A DNA stretch of 64,000 nt from the NCBI GenBank assembly GCA_026261815.1, contig JAMPIT010000300.1:2146501-2210500 (forward strand), given 5' to 3'. The position numbers were made by a program, and so were the translations under genes. Every line of letters begins with the position of its first letter. The stretch's first letter is position 1. The notes under the pieces are model-generated. The model saw only the letters and a program-made list of their open reading frames with translations, was not told the origin of the DNA and searched no databases. Shown piece after piece: positions 12,229 to 23,455 of this stretch. The DNA is from Monarcha castaneiventris obscurior. Taxonomy: Eukaryota; Chordata; Aves; Passeriformes; Monarchidae.

Positions 12229-12234
12229 AATAAA
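12229..12234 (+). terminator. AATAAA on the plus strand, back to back with the PCDHG signal
   Basis: AATAAA sits on the plus strand 25 bp from the minus-strand PCDHG poly(A) signal. It may serve a convergent plus-strand transcript, or it may be chance in an AT-rich 3' end. Confidence 0.25.
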
Positions 12235-12258
12235 TACCATTCATTCAGAAGAAACCAT

Positions 12259-12264
12259 TTTATT
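12259..12264 (-). terminator. Probable PCDHG poly(A) signal
   Basis: On the minus strand AATAAA occurs in an A-rich context at the far end of an AT-rich block (12240-12600) that stands out from the GC-rich DNA beyond it. It lies about 2.2 kb after the PCDHG stop codon, close to what I recall of the mammalian 3' UTR length. It probably ends all gamma transcripts. Confidence 0.65.
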
Positions 12265-14457
12265 ATTTTTTTTTCCCAAAGAAAAAAAGCAATATAAATA
12301 TTAGAGTATAAAACTTGCGTGTAACACATTGACGTTGGTCTATATGGGTATAAGAAGGATATAAGCATATATATAATATATAAGTATAATTCAATATTAG
12401 ACACATTGAAAGGGCAAACGTGTTTCATTTCACGTACACTCGGAGCACAGACCACATGGAAAGAAGATACAGAGGAAATTGAAAATACTGATGTCCACAA
12501 GTTAGTTACCGCGATTAAAAATAACACGCCACTAAATACACGACACTCACTACGCTACCTCAGATTGCAGATTAAAAAGAAAATATAAAGACTACGATTC
12601 AGCTACAGCATTTCTAGAGGGGGGGCAGGTGGCAGCTGCAGGGGACAGGGTGGGAACCGCTCCCAGTGCAGCCGGCGCCGGAGGTGGCTGGATCCGGATG
12701 AAACACGGCGGACACTCCTGCTGCCCTGGGTTTGGGGAGGGGGCAGGGGTGGGGAGAGCCTGGCTGAAAGGGCTGGATCTACTCGGGTGAGTTACGTGTT
12801 AGTGATTAAAAAAGGAAAAAAAACAACACACACCCCCTGGGAAACTCTGTGCGGCCCCCTCCTGGCCACCCCACAGCTCCTCTCCTGGCTCTGGCTACAC
12901 AAAGCCCCCATCTGCCTCCCCGGGGGCTCAGAGCTGCTCTGCAATGGGAAGCTGGCCTGGTGCTTTGGTGATGGGCACATGGAGAAACTCTCATCCTCAT
13001 CCTTCAATTCTCTCCACCAGGTGACAAAAAGCCCACAAAGCCCAAAGCCAGCAGGAGCATCACCTCCTCCAGGCTGGCCCCACACGGTCCCGTGTGACAC
13101 TCCCCTAATTATTGCCCCCCATTTTGCAGCTTCACCCCCTGCTCTTGGGTCCCTGGTCTGGATCTGGTCCCCAAACACCACCACAACAACCATCACTTAC
13201 TCAGTCACCAACTCTGCACCAAAGCCATGCACTGGCAGGGCCACGGACCCCACCCCTTTGGGCGAGACCCCCAATAACTGCCTGTAGAACCGCCTGACCA
13301 CCCCAAACAGCCTTTGGGGCCCGAACAAGAAGCAATGAGTTTCCCTACCCCGCCTGAGCCATCCCACCCCCTCCCACCCCTTCCCCAGGGCAGCCCCGGC
13401 GCGAGGCTCGGGCGGCTGCCGGCGCGTTGGCACCACGCGGGCATGCGAGGACTTCTGCGGGTCCATGGAGCTACTGCGCTAGTGCAGGTGTGAGGTGAGG
13501 GACGTGCATGCAGACACCGTGTGCAGACAGTGAAGCGGCGTCCCCGCGGCCCCTGGGCGGGGACCTGGCCAGGCCCGGCCACCGGGGGAGCGAGGCTCTC
13601 TTAGCCTTAATTCCATAAGAACATTGACTGTACATATAAATATTTACTGCAAAGAAGGTTTGAGATGTGTCTGCTCTTCAGAGACCCCTAGAACCACCGG
13701 GGCAGCTGCCGCACACCTCGGCGTGCTCCTCGTGGAATTCCCTGCCTCTCACACAGCAGGAGGGCTTTTTCCTTATCATATTTCAGGCCATTAGTGGTTA
13801 CACTTAAATAAAAGAACAAAAAGAAAACCAAAAATGTTTAGGATGCAGCTTTGCCGTATTCCCTTTGACTCATGCAATATAAACACTTGGGGTTTTTTTC
13901 CAGATGACAGGTAAGCAGGAACTGAAGCACTCCCTACCAACTTCCAAATTCCAAAATCCATCGCTATCATTGACTGGGGGTGAATTTTACAAATGGAAAA
14001 TTTAAGAGCGAAGAACTGGAGCATGGGCTCTAAGCTAGGAACTTCTTTTTCCTTTCCAAAAATTAGCTGAAGGGCTATAAATTAAAAGATCCACATTAAA
14101 ATTATTTACACTGGGCAAAGCCGAGCATAAGCCTTGTGCCTTTCTCGGACTACCTGGGAGCAAATCGGATCCAAAGACATGGCAAAAGACCTTCCGCCCT
14201 TGCATATTCTAATACCCGAGGGATTGTATAAAACATTATTCACAGGGCACTTGTTTGCGTTCAGTTTCGGTTCCGGATTGGTTTTCATCATGAGACCTGA
14301 GAGCAGCGAGCCCCTGCTCTCAGCTCTGATGATGACGAGATACATTCGCAGCATTTCCTACTTTTGCATCACAAAAAAAATTCACATTCGTCCTCCGGCC
14401 TGGGCTGTGGTTTTGGGGGAGTGCTGGAGCCGGCTGCCCTGTAGCTCTAAGGTCTCC

Positions 14458-14480
14458 TTCTTCTTCTTCTTCTTCTTCTT
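14458..14480. repeat. (TTC)n / (GAA)n microsatellite next to the PCDHG stop codon
   Basis: About seven TTC units on the plus strand. On the coding strand it is a GAA run beginning three bases after the TAG stop. Confidence 0.95.
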
Positions 14481-14482
14481 CA

Positions 14483-14709
14483 CTACTTCTTCTCCTTCTT
14501 CCCGGATTTCTTCTTGTTGCCCCCGGCGGGGGCGGCGTTCTTGGCGTCGCGCTTGCCGGCGGCGTTGGTCAGGGTGGCGTTGCTGCCCGGGATGTAGACG
14601 TTCTGCCGGTAGTCGGGGACGTGCTGCAGGGTGAACTGGGGGCCGTAGCGGGCGCTCAGCCCCATCGTGCCATTGCCGCCGCCCAGGGTCGAGTTACCGT
14701 CAGCAGCTT
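14483..14709 (-). CDS. PCDHG: Protocadherin gamma constant exon 3 (C-terminal 75 residues)
   Basis: This is the last coding exon, shared by all gamma protocadherins. The acceptor ccccacag precedes 14709. With one G carried over from exon 2 the frame reads [19 protein letters not shown], continues through the conserved [21 protein letters not shown] block, and ends with the lysine-rich tail [12 protein letters not shown], then TAG. This matches what I know of mammalian PCDHG constant regions almost residue for residue; the linker [12 protein letters not shown] differs slightly. In the family this tail binds phospholipids, is phosphorylated by PKC at the serine in KKKSGKK, and takes part in restraining FAK signalling. 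TAG is followed at once by TGA in frame, a double stop. The three constant exons together give 124 residues, the mammalian length. Confidence 0.96.
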
Positions 14710-17700
14710 CTGTGGGGAACGCCAGGCAAGGGGAGAAAGAGAAGGGCAGGAGGTTAAAGCCAGCTGGAAACCCCACCTCAAGCCCCAGCAGCCCCCCAGG
14801 ATGTCAAACCCAAACCAACATCACCCTTCAGCTCCCCACAGGGCTGTGCTGGGGAGCCTGGCACGGAACCCCGCCCAAAACTGCCCATTACAAACATATT
14901 GTGCAGTCACACCATTAGTGATGCATTAAAGGAAAGCCGATATTTATTTATTTTTCCGCCGCATTTAAAACCCTTCCCCGCGGTATTTTTCTCCAGCCAG
15001 GTTTATTCAGGGAGCAGGACACGGGAGATGAGAAAGAAAACCCCTCCCCTGCAGTACCGCAAAATGGCTCTAGGAAGCCGAGCACGAAGGAAATCGATGC
15101 CAGAGCGTGTCTGATGGTCCAGATCTGGGAGCAGGGGGAGGGGAAGGCAAATTCATTCCTGTCGCTATGCAAAGCTCCAGCACGGAGCGAGCAAGCACGG
15201 GAGTGGGGAGGGGCACGGGGCCCCCCCGGGATGCTGGGGCTCTGCTGGATGGTGGAGGCCAGATGGAGACGGGGGAATGCGCGGGGGCAGGGGGAGAAAT
15301 GAGCACAGGGGGATGGTGGGGCTCAAGGGATGCTGTTGCCATGAGCTGCTGCAGGATCTGCTCCAGTGCAGCTGCCCGTGCACGGCTCAGGGTGGGATCC
15401 TCGCACAGCCCTGCTCAGAAATGGTTTGCTGAAGCTCAGCCTTTGTGTGAGATCCTGCGGCTCCCATCTCGGCCTTCAACTGCCTCACACTCGTGGCTGG
15501 GGCCAGGCTCTCCTGGAGACAAGGGCACCCAAAGGGCCCGAGGCAGCGCCCAGAGGTGCTGCTCCCTCCCTTCCCAGGCAGAGAGATTGTGGGAACAAAG
15601 AAAAATATGGATGCTGAAAAAGCCTCAGCAGAGAATTTCTTCAGCTCTCTGCAGCAGTTTGTGAGAGTTTTGTCTTTCCCATGCAGATTATTTTAAACAA
15701 GATTCCAGTATTGTAAACTTCTTGCACCTGCAGGTTGTTTTGCATTATTGTTATGGCTTTAACCAGACAAATATTTGGGAATGGGTGTCTTAGAACTTGA
15801 CCAATCCCCTCAAGGGGTGGATGGCCAAAAGACCAATTACCTTATGCCATTTAACACACTCTTGTGAACTAACATATAAAAGCCTTTGGAAAAATTATTA
15901 AATCGCTTCCATTTATCCCTGAGCCTGGACTCTGTGTTGTTTCTCTACACGGCCGCGGTGAGTACAGCGACAGAAAAACAATGAGCAGAGGTGGTGGGCT
16001 GGGTCCCCTCGTGTTTCTCCTCACTCCAGACCAGCTCTGTGCAACGCCTCCGTGTTGCCTTTGCTTTTCCCTACGCAGATGGAGGTGGCTAAGCCAGCCA
16101 GAAAGCCGGACAAAAAGCTGGACCACATCCCACCATCCCCCTGAAATACGGCTGTGTGCACGTTCCCTTTGCAGGGGTTGGAAGGATGAAGCAACTGCAG
16201 TTTGAAAAGCTGCAGCTGCTCTGGTAGAGCAGGCAAAGAGGAAAACACAGCGAGGCCGAGAACAGGCGCGATATTGTGCACTGGGGCAGGGGCTGTGGTG
16301 TACAAACACAGCAACCCAGGGCGGGAAATGCCTCTCACTTCCTTCTCTGGAGGCATTCACCACAGGAGAATTCTTCCTGAGTCCTCATGAAATGGGTTCC
16401 AGGCCTAGCAGGGCTTGGAGGCCCCTGGGCTGGGGAGATGTGTGTCTGCAATTAGCGACATTTATTGCTAATCCTCGCTCACCTCAGCAGCAGCTTATTT
16501 CATTAGCAACCAACTCCAGCCCGCACCCATCGAGGGGTCACAAACGATCCCCGTGGGATAGGATGACTGGAGATGTGCAGGGACAATCTCACAGGTGTCC
16601 ACAGCCTCCAGCCATGGGGAGGATTGTTTTATCTGGACTGTCCCAGCTGGGGTCAGCCCAGGGAGAGGCTGGGTGGACTTGGACACCTTCTCCTCCCTGG
16701 GTATTGCTGCCCCGTGTCCCCCCAGGGCCATCCCAGGGCTCTGAGCAGTGAGGGGCTGGGGGCTGCCAGCACCACCCAAGTCCCCACCAATTAGTTTGCA
16801 GTCTCAGCACAGCTTTCACCAGGGAGGAAAAAGCACTGGTGAAGTTCCCAGCCTGCCAGTCGGCCCCGGGTGAGGGTGACCGGCTGTTTCTAGGTAACAC
16901 TGACATTAAGGCTGAAAAGAAGAGAGAACAGTAACAATAGAGGGTTATAAATGGGCACCGAGGTGCTCTTGCCAAGCAAAGCACTTCAGCTCTTGCTGCT
17001 GCAAAGGTCACGCTCAGCCTCTACCAGCAGCCTGTCATTATCCCAAACGGTCCTGAGGAGGAAAACAAGAATTTGGGCTTCGGCAAAAATAACCAGCAAG
17101 TGGCTCCATGGCTGCCGTGGGCAGAGGGGAGGCCGGGGGCAGCCCCAGAGCAAGTGTTGCTGCAGCTGCTGGTGGGGCTTTCAGGAGACCCAGTTTAGGG
17201 TGTCTGCCCCTGCCCGGGGGGACAAGGCCCTCCCTGGGCTGCCTTTCTGTCTGCTCTCCCACCACCCCATGGCACCTCTATAAATTCTCGCTGGGAGCCA
17301 GAGTATTTTAAGGACAGGATGTCTGCCCTTGAGTGTCTGGTGTCCTGGAGCATCTGTGCCCCTTGGGCTGTCCTCGCAGCTGCCTCTGCCCATTCAGATG
17401 GCTCGAAACACTGGCTTTTCATATTGCTCCCAGTTGCAAGGGACGAAGACCCAGAGGAAGGATGGCTGGGAAGGGAGACAGAAGCCCTACAGCAAGGTCA
17501 CAGCCCTGGGGGAAAAATCAGCTCCACAGGTACACTTGAGTTGTGATGGTGATTTAACTATTGGGAAAGGGATTTAATCCTCAAAGGACTGGATCGTGCA
17601 GGCTTGGCCTGGCAGGGCCAGCGCTGCCTCTTGCTGAAGCCAAGGATAACCCCTGGCCCAGGGTAGGGATGCATCCAGGGCATCACTGGTGTCACTGTGT

Positions 17701-19328
17701 CCCACCTGTCACCCCGGAGCTCAAACAGAGCTCAGTGGGTGACAGTAAAAGATAAGGATTATTCAAATGGCCAGGAAATCACACCCAGGGATGGGTAGCA
17801 CAAAGCTTAATGGGCAATTAGCGCTGCCCCTCATCAAAGCCTGCTGCAATCAACACTATTGGTTTAAAGAGAGAGCAGAAACGGGGGACAGAGAGCAGGG
17901 GTGACATGGAAACACTGCTGGAGGAAAAATCTTGTGCCGTGTCCCCATCCACACATCCAGCACAGAATGGGCCTGAGAAGGATGGATAAGGGAAAGCCAT
18001 TATCTGGAGGAGGGATTTGATCTACATTGACCCCCTGGGCGGACTGGAGCCGTGGGAGAGGTTAGGACTGTGTGGGACTCGTGGATTGGGGGAGATTTGC
18101 TGCAGTAGAGCCCGGGGCTCCATGGAAGTCGGTGCTTAACCTGGAAGGGACCCGCTTAGCTCTGATCCCGGGGATTGCTGGAGCAGCAGCCAGAAAAACA
18201 GCTTTATTTACCAGCAAGGAAACCGGATCTGGAGACACTGGGTGATGATAACCACATGCAACCCCAAGGGCTATTTTTCCATGGTCGTTTTTCAGAGCAA
18301 AGACACATTTTCACGTTGTTTCTTTCTCTGGAGTGTAAACAACTCCCTTGCCCCAGACCTTCGTCCCCCTCCCCAGCTGTCTCCAGGCTGCCTGGTGTCT
18401 GCGGAGCAGCGAAGTTCAGCTGCAGCAGCTTTCCAAGAAAGCAACACCAAAGCCATTCCTCCTCCCTCAGATTCCTTCCCTCCCAACAGCTCAAAGGAAA
18501 CATCCTAAGCATTTTGTGCAGGGGTTTATGGCTGTGCTTCTATTTTTAAATCAAGGGGGGAAAGATTTGGAGGTATTTATAAATAAAGGCTGTATGAAAA
18601 CCAGGCTCTTTACCCACAGCGCTGCACAGAGTGGTAATTGTCCTTGTTTCATGCAAAGCCACGGAGACTGGGGGTGTGTGGGAGCATCACTCCTTGCCCA
18701 AGGCTTCTGCACAGCCATAAACCAGAGCAAACCACCCCGAAATGCCCCCCCCCGCGAATACAACTGCAAAGAGGCAGCAGCAGCCAGTGGGGAAAACCTT
18801 GGTGAGTCCGTGGCTCAGCAGAGGGACTCGGGGAGCTCCTCTGCACACAAGGTTTGGTGGGAATACTGAGCCAGGCATTCACTGTTTCCCTGGTCCAGCC
18901 TCTAGCCACACACAAACTTCCAGCCTTCCTTCCCTCCTTCCTCCTCGCCTCACAGCAAGTTTAATTTACTGTGACTCTCTGGAACCAAGTAGTTTATAAA
19001 ACATCACCTCAAGACTGGCTCTGTCGTGTACCACAACCACAGCACAGTCAGACGATGTTTCAGTACAAAGGAAACAGAGTTTGGGTGGAAGAGGTGTCCC
19101 TGTCTACAGGAACCAGGTATCCCCTCTGCCTGGATCCTTCCTGACCCCTCTCTCTGCAGGGACATCAGTGCTTTCCCACCAGCTTTGGGATCTGTTGAAG
19201 AAGAACTTTTGAAAGCAGCCCAGCTAACCCAGATAAGTGAGTCCCACTGCATCTATCTATCAGCATGAACCCGAGCCGCCCGCGCCAGAGCAAGAGTCAG
19301 GGTTTTCCCATAAGTGATGGAGACCAAC
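14710..19328 (-). other. Intron between PCDHG constant exons 3 and 2
   Basis: A 4.6-kb intron inferred from the flanking splice sites. It contains one LTR-like stretch (about 15715-15955). I recognise no other coding or RNA gene in it. Confidence 0.8.
15715..15955 (+). repeat. LTR-like or promoter-like stretch
   Basis: An AT-rich block carries a TATA box (atataaaag near 15881), an ATTAAA about 20 bases later, and a sharp return to GC-rich DNA at 15950. That is the layout of a retroviral LTR U3-R-U5. I could not find a matching pair of target duplications or clean TG/CA ends, so the boundaries and identity are uncertain. A promoter of an intronic transcript is the alternative. Confidence 0.35.
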
Positions 19329-19417
19329 CGTTGGCTGAAGCCAGGATCATGGCCTGGAGCATCTCCGTGTCAAACTGGTTGTTCGGCCAGGCTCCAGCTT
19401 CCTCTCCATTCTGGGAG
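19329..19417 (-). CDS. PCDHG: Protocadherin gamma constant exon 2
   Basis: An 89-nt exon. The acceptor cttttcccacag precedes 19417, and the donor G|gttggt follows 19329. In frame with the GG left from exon 1 it encodes [15 protein letters not shown] and then [15 protein letters not shown]. This is the conserved middle of the gamma constant domain; mammals have NGDDTGTWPNNQ in the same place. The length equals what I recall for the mammalian exon. The donor departs from GTRAGT at +3 and +4. Exons 2 and 3 join in frame (AAC-GAA gives N-E). Confidence 0.95.
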
Positions 19418-19652
19418 CTGTGGGAAAAGAAAACAAACAGCAAGTTACTACAGTTCAGTCAGGAGAGGGCTGCTCCAGTGCTTGCTTTAAATCCTTCTAT
19501 TAAAGAGCACCCAGACCCTTTCAGAGGTGTCCATCCCTCACCAGGCTCTTGAAGAATAACCAGCAGAAGCACTGGGGGACTCAGTGGTGCCTCCAGCAAC
19601 ACCTTCCTAACTTCTGCTGCCTTCAGCTAGCACCTCAAAACCCCACCAGTAC

Positions 19653-19740
19653 GGAATCACAGAATGGTCTGGGTTGGAAGAAAACTTGCAAATCATCTAT
19701 TCCAACCCCCTGCCATGGGATTTAATGCAATCCCTTCCCA
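19653..19740 (-). repeat. CR1 LINE 3' end fragment
   Basis: The plus strand reads ggaatcacagaatggtctgg, then gttggaagaaaacttgc and tctattccaacccc, the reverse of the CR1 terminus. Confidence 0.85.
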
Positions 19741-20634
19741 AAAATACACTGTAATGTCATAACAACTGCTGTCGCAAAGCCCCAGAGGTGCATCTGCAGC
19801 CTTTTATGAGCAGCTCCTCTGTCCTCTTGCAGGCTGGGAGTGCATGCACCTTTCAAGCTATTTCAGGCCACAACTCCATTCTGCAGCTTCATTCATGTGA
19901 TGGAGGGTGAGAAAACCCCACGGTGTGAAAGGATTTAGGATCATCATGGAGCAGCTCCCTGGCACCCCAGAACTTGCTCTGAAAAGAGCCTAAGATCAGT
20001 CCTGGGGAGGCTGGAGCACCAGGGACAGGAGAGCAGGGAGCATCTGCCTTGGTTCCCCTTGGCTGCTGGGGGTGCTGAGCACCACAGATCCGCCTGGGAA
20101 AACTTGGGGGATGCAGACAGGCTTTGGCTGAGGAGGTTTTGTGGCCAAGGCCACAATCAGCACTCTGTGCAGGCTAACAAGCCCTGCTTTCATGTCTGCC
20201 AGGTGTCAGCTGTGCTCAGCCACCGCTCACTGCCCAGGGCTGTGCTCCCAGAGCCCCTGCAGAGCCTCCCCACTTCCTAAACATCTCACCAGCTTCCTGG
20301 GGTCCCCTCTGCTCTGTCCCTAAATGACTGCAGCACTCAGATCATCACTCTCTCCTCTCCCAGCTCAGTGCTCTGACCACCTGCAGCCCTTTCCATCCAC
20401 TGGGATGCCAGGATTCACCCTTGGCTGTGTGCTGGCTCCCTTGGGATGAAGGCTGCCCTGTTCTGGCAGCTGGGAGCTCTCTTGAAGTGAGATAGGGTGG
20501 GATGGGGGGCTGGAAAGCCCTTTCCATGAACAGACCTTACCCCATTTCCCAGGAAAGTGCTCAAACCACCAGGCTACAAGGTGGGGGTGGCCTCCTCCAC
20601 CACTGTGCTCCCAGCCCTGATTCCCAGGAGCTGC

Positions 20635-20948
20635 CAGACCCCAACACCCTGCTCAGACCTCAACACCCTGCTCAGCCCCCAATGCCCTGCTCAAACCCTG
20701 AATTCCTGTTCAGATCCCAATGCCCTGCTCAAACCCGGAGTTCCTGTTCAGATTCCAATGCCCTGCTCAGACCCCGATGCCCTGCTCAAACCCTGAATTC
20801 CTGTTCAGATCCCAATGCCCTGCTCAGACCCTGAATTCCTGTTCAGATCCCAATGCACTGCTCAGACCCCAAAGCCATGCTGAGTTCCCAACATCCTGTT
20901 CAGACACCAGATTCCTGCTCAGCCCCTGAATTCCTGCCCAGCCATGCT
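20635..20948. repeat. 19-bp minisatellite, about 16 copies
   Basis: Units such as cagatcccaatgccctgct alternate with caaaccctgaattcctgtt in strict 19-bp register over 304 bp, followed by a partial copy. The two variants suggest an older 38-bp higher-order unit. The period is not a multiple of three, so the open frame through it is not evidence for coding. Confidence 0.9.
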
Positions 20949-21309
20949 CAAGCAGCCGACATCTCCAGCTCCGGGTGTCCCGCCGGCAGCTCCGTGCCTG
21001 AGCACTCAGCACCCCGCACGCTGCAAATGCCAGCGCAGGCACGGCCGGTGCCAGCTCAGTGCCACATGCTGGGCAGCAGATGGGCTCCTCACACCCTGCC
21101 GAGCATCCCCCTGCCCGAGTGCCCCCTCCACCTGCGCCCTCACACACAGAACAGGCTCAACATGGACATTTCAGAACTGGGACGGAGCCACAGAAATGTT
21201 CTTGAAGATCTGACCTGCCACAGTGACCTCGTAGCTGGGAAGGAACTGCCCCAGCTGCACCAAAGCTCTGCAAGGAGAGAAGCCTTGAATGCACAGGAGC
21301 TTTCACCCT

Positions 21310-21520
21310 TCCTGTGAAATCCTTCCCTGTGAGGCCCTGGCACAGGGTGTCCAGAGCAGCTGTGGCTGCCCCTGGATCCCTGGCAGTGTCCAAGGCCAGG
21401 TTGGACACTGGGGCTTGAAGCAGCCTGGGACAGTGGAAGGCGTCCCTGCCATGGCAGGGCGTGGAATGAGATGGTCCATGAGGCCCTTCCCAGCCCAAAC
21501 CATTCTGGAATGCTGAATGT
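21310..21520 (+). repeat. CR1 LINE 3' end fragment
   Basis: Closely resembles the copy at 1-375: ctggcacagggtgtccagag, cctggcagtgtccaaggcc, then cccagcccaaaccattctgg at the end. Plus orientation. Confidence 0.85.
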
Positions 21521-23067
21521 ATGTTCAAACTCCCTTTGAAACACAGCATCTGACCGTGGGCATGCTGTTGGGACATTTCCACGTGTTCTGCAGAAAATCT
21601 GGTCCTAAACAACTTGTCCAAAGATGTGCAGGACCTGTGCCAGGACCACAGGACCGTCCTCCCCTTCTGTATCCCATGCCTGATCCATCCCCAGCCGGGC
21701 ACAGGGCGCTGCTCTCACACCAGTTAATCTTTAGAGGATGCAAATAACCACTAATGGAGCAGAAGCTGCCCCGGCACGACCCTGCCGGCAGCATCCTGAA
21801 ATACCTGCTGTCTGCCGCACCCCAGGGCATCCTGGCCACTATTTATAGCCCTCCTGCCCGCCCTGGGTGGCGGCACGCTTTCAAAAAGGCCAGAAGTGAG
21901 GGTGGCTCGCCTCCCAAATTGATTCCTGCGTGATGGCTGTGCCGAGACTCCTCGGCCGCGGGTCCCCTGCTCCGCGCTCGGTGCCGTGCAGGCAGCGAGC
22001 ACAAGGTGGGGACAGCCCTGGGGCTGCAGTGACCTGTTAATGTCACAAACAGGGCTGGGAATAGAGCCCCGGGCTAGATCCAATAAAGGACTTAGGAACC
22101 TGAACTCCATTGCAAACCACAGCCCGTTCAGCCACCCGTTAACCCCAGCAGCTCCTGCCCACCCCCCAGCTGGAAGATGAGGTTCCCAGGTTTTTCAGGG
22201 CTTCAGGAAAGCTGCTCAGAAACATCCCTAAGCCTCCCCAGCCGCTGATCCTGGCTCTGGGAGCTGCCCTAACATGGTGGTACCCAGCGATGGGGGAAGG
22301 GAAAGCACAAAAATTACATTTTGGGTGGTTTTTAAAATTGTAATATCCCGGTGGTTTGAACCCTGTTTTGAAATCAGAGGCTCGGGTTCAACTCCCTCTT
22401 TGATGTGGCAGTGCCAGCATCACGTTTTCCACCTCCCGAAAGACTCTTCCCTCCTCTCCCACCCCTCCTTCAGGCTTCCCTGCACAGAAGCTCCTCCTGC
22501 CAAAGCCTCCGTGCCCCATGACAGTGGGAATGCACGGAAGGAAAGGCTCACCCGGTGCTCAGGAAATTCACCTGCACCAGGACTCCTGACCCCACTAAGC
22601 GCCCTCACCAGGTGGTCCTCGCCCCCCCCACCCCAACAGCCCTCGGCCCCAGGGCTGCATGAAGGCACAGACAGGAGAGCTGGCACCACTGGGCACCAGA
22701 CTTGGCCGGGAATGGGTTGGAAAGGGAGGGATGAAGGGTCTGGGTAGTCCCTGCAGCCTGGGAGGGGTCTGAGTGGCACAGCCCAACCCTCCCAGGGCAC
22801 GGCACAAGGGGAGGGGCTGAACCAAGGAACGGGGATCTTGCTCAGGTTGTTTTGAGCTCTTGGTTTAGAGCTGTGTGTCCCAGGGAAAGGGGGACTGCAC
22901 CACCAGCCAGCTCAGGATGGGCAGCACTTCAGACCCTTTTCCTTCCTTGTGGTCTTAGCGAGGGCATGGACACGAACGGCTGTGCTGAGCCTCACCAGCC
23001 CCTGAATTACGGCTGTGCCTCACTGTCTGCAGGACACCCAAAGCCCGACATCCCCTAAATGCCCTGT

Positions 23068-23094
23068 GGCATTAGGGCATTAGGGCATTAGGGC
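23068..23094. repeat. 8-bp tandem repeat (GGCATTAG)n
   Basis: Three perfect copies plus a partial copy, just before a minus-strand CR1 fragment. Confidence 0.9.
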
Positions 23095-23117
23095 AAATCA
23101 GACTGGAGAGGGGCCTG

Positions 23118-23455
23118 AATCATAGAATCTTAAAATGGTTTGGGCTGGAAGGGTCCTTAAAGCTCATCCAGTGCTCCTAGGTCTCACACTTCCACACTGA
23201 AGGAGCTCCCCCAGCCTCTCCCACCCTGCCTTGGGCTCCAGCGCTTGGATCATTTTGGTGGCTCCCATATGGCCCTGCTTTTGTTGCAGTGAGGAGCCCG
23301 AAATTTGGCACAGTGCTCCAGGTGTGGATCTGCCATGAGGGAATTGAGGGCAACCTCTTGTCCAGCTGGCTACAACCTTACCAGTAAAACCAGTCAGCCT
23401 CCATCACAGCAAGGCTGCACTGGTGATTCACGTTCAACCTGACACCCCCCGTGTC
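23118..23455 (-). repeat. CR1 LINE fragment
   Basis: The plus strand begins gaatcatagaatcttaaaat and continues ggtttgggctggaagggtcc, then has the upstream CR1 body motif cacagtgctccaggtgtgg near 23310. The right boundary is approximate. Confidence 0.8.

Larger units (their letters stand above)
12240..14482 (-). other. PCDHG: Probable 3' UTR of PCDHG constant exon 3
   Basis: This region runs from the stop codon at 14483-14485 to the poly(A) signal at 12259-12264. It is more AT-rich than the flanking left arm at both ends (12240-12600 and 13590-14400), with a GC-rich middle. No splice sites are needed to connect it. A (GAA)n tract directly follows the stop. The boundary at about 12240 is inferred from the signal position, not from transcript data. 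Confidence 0.6.

Noticed and set aside
22365..22400. tRNA B-box-like sequence (gggttcaactcc)
   Set aside because: No acceptor stem, A box or cloverleaf could be formed around it.
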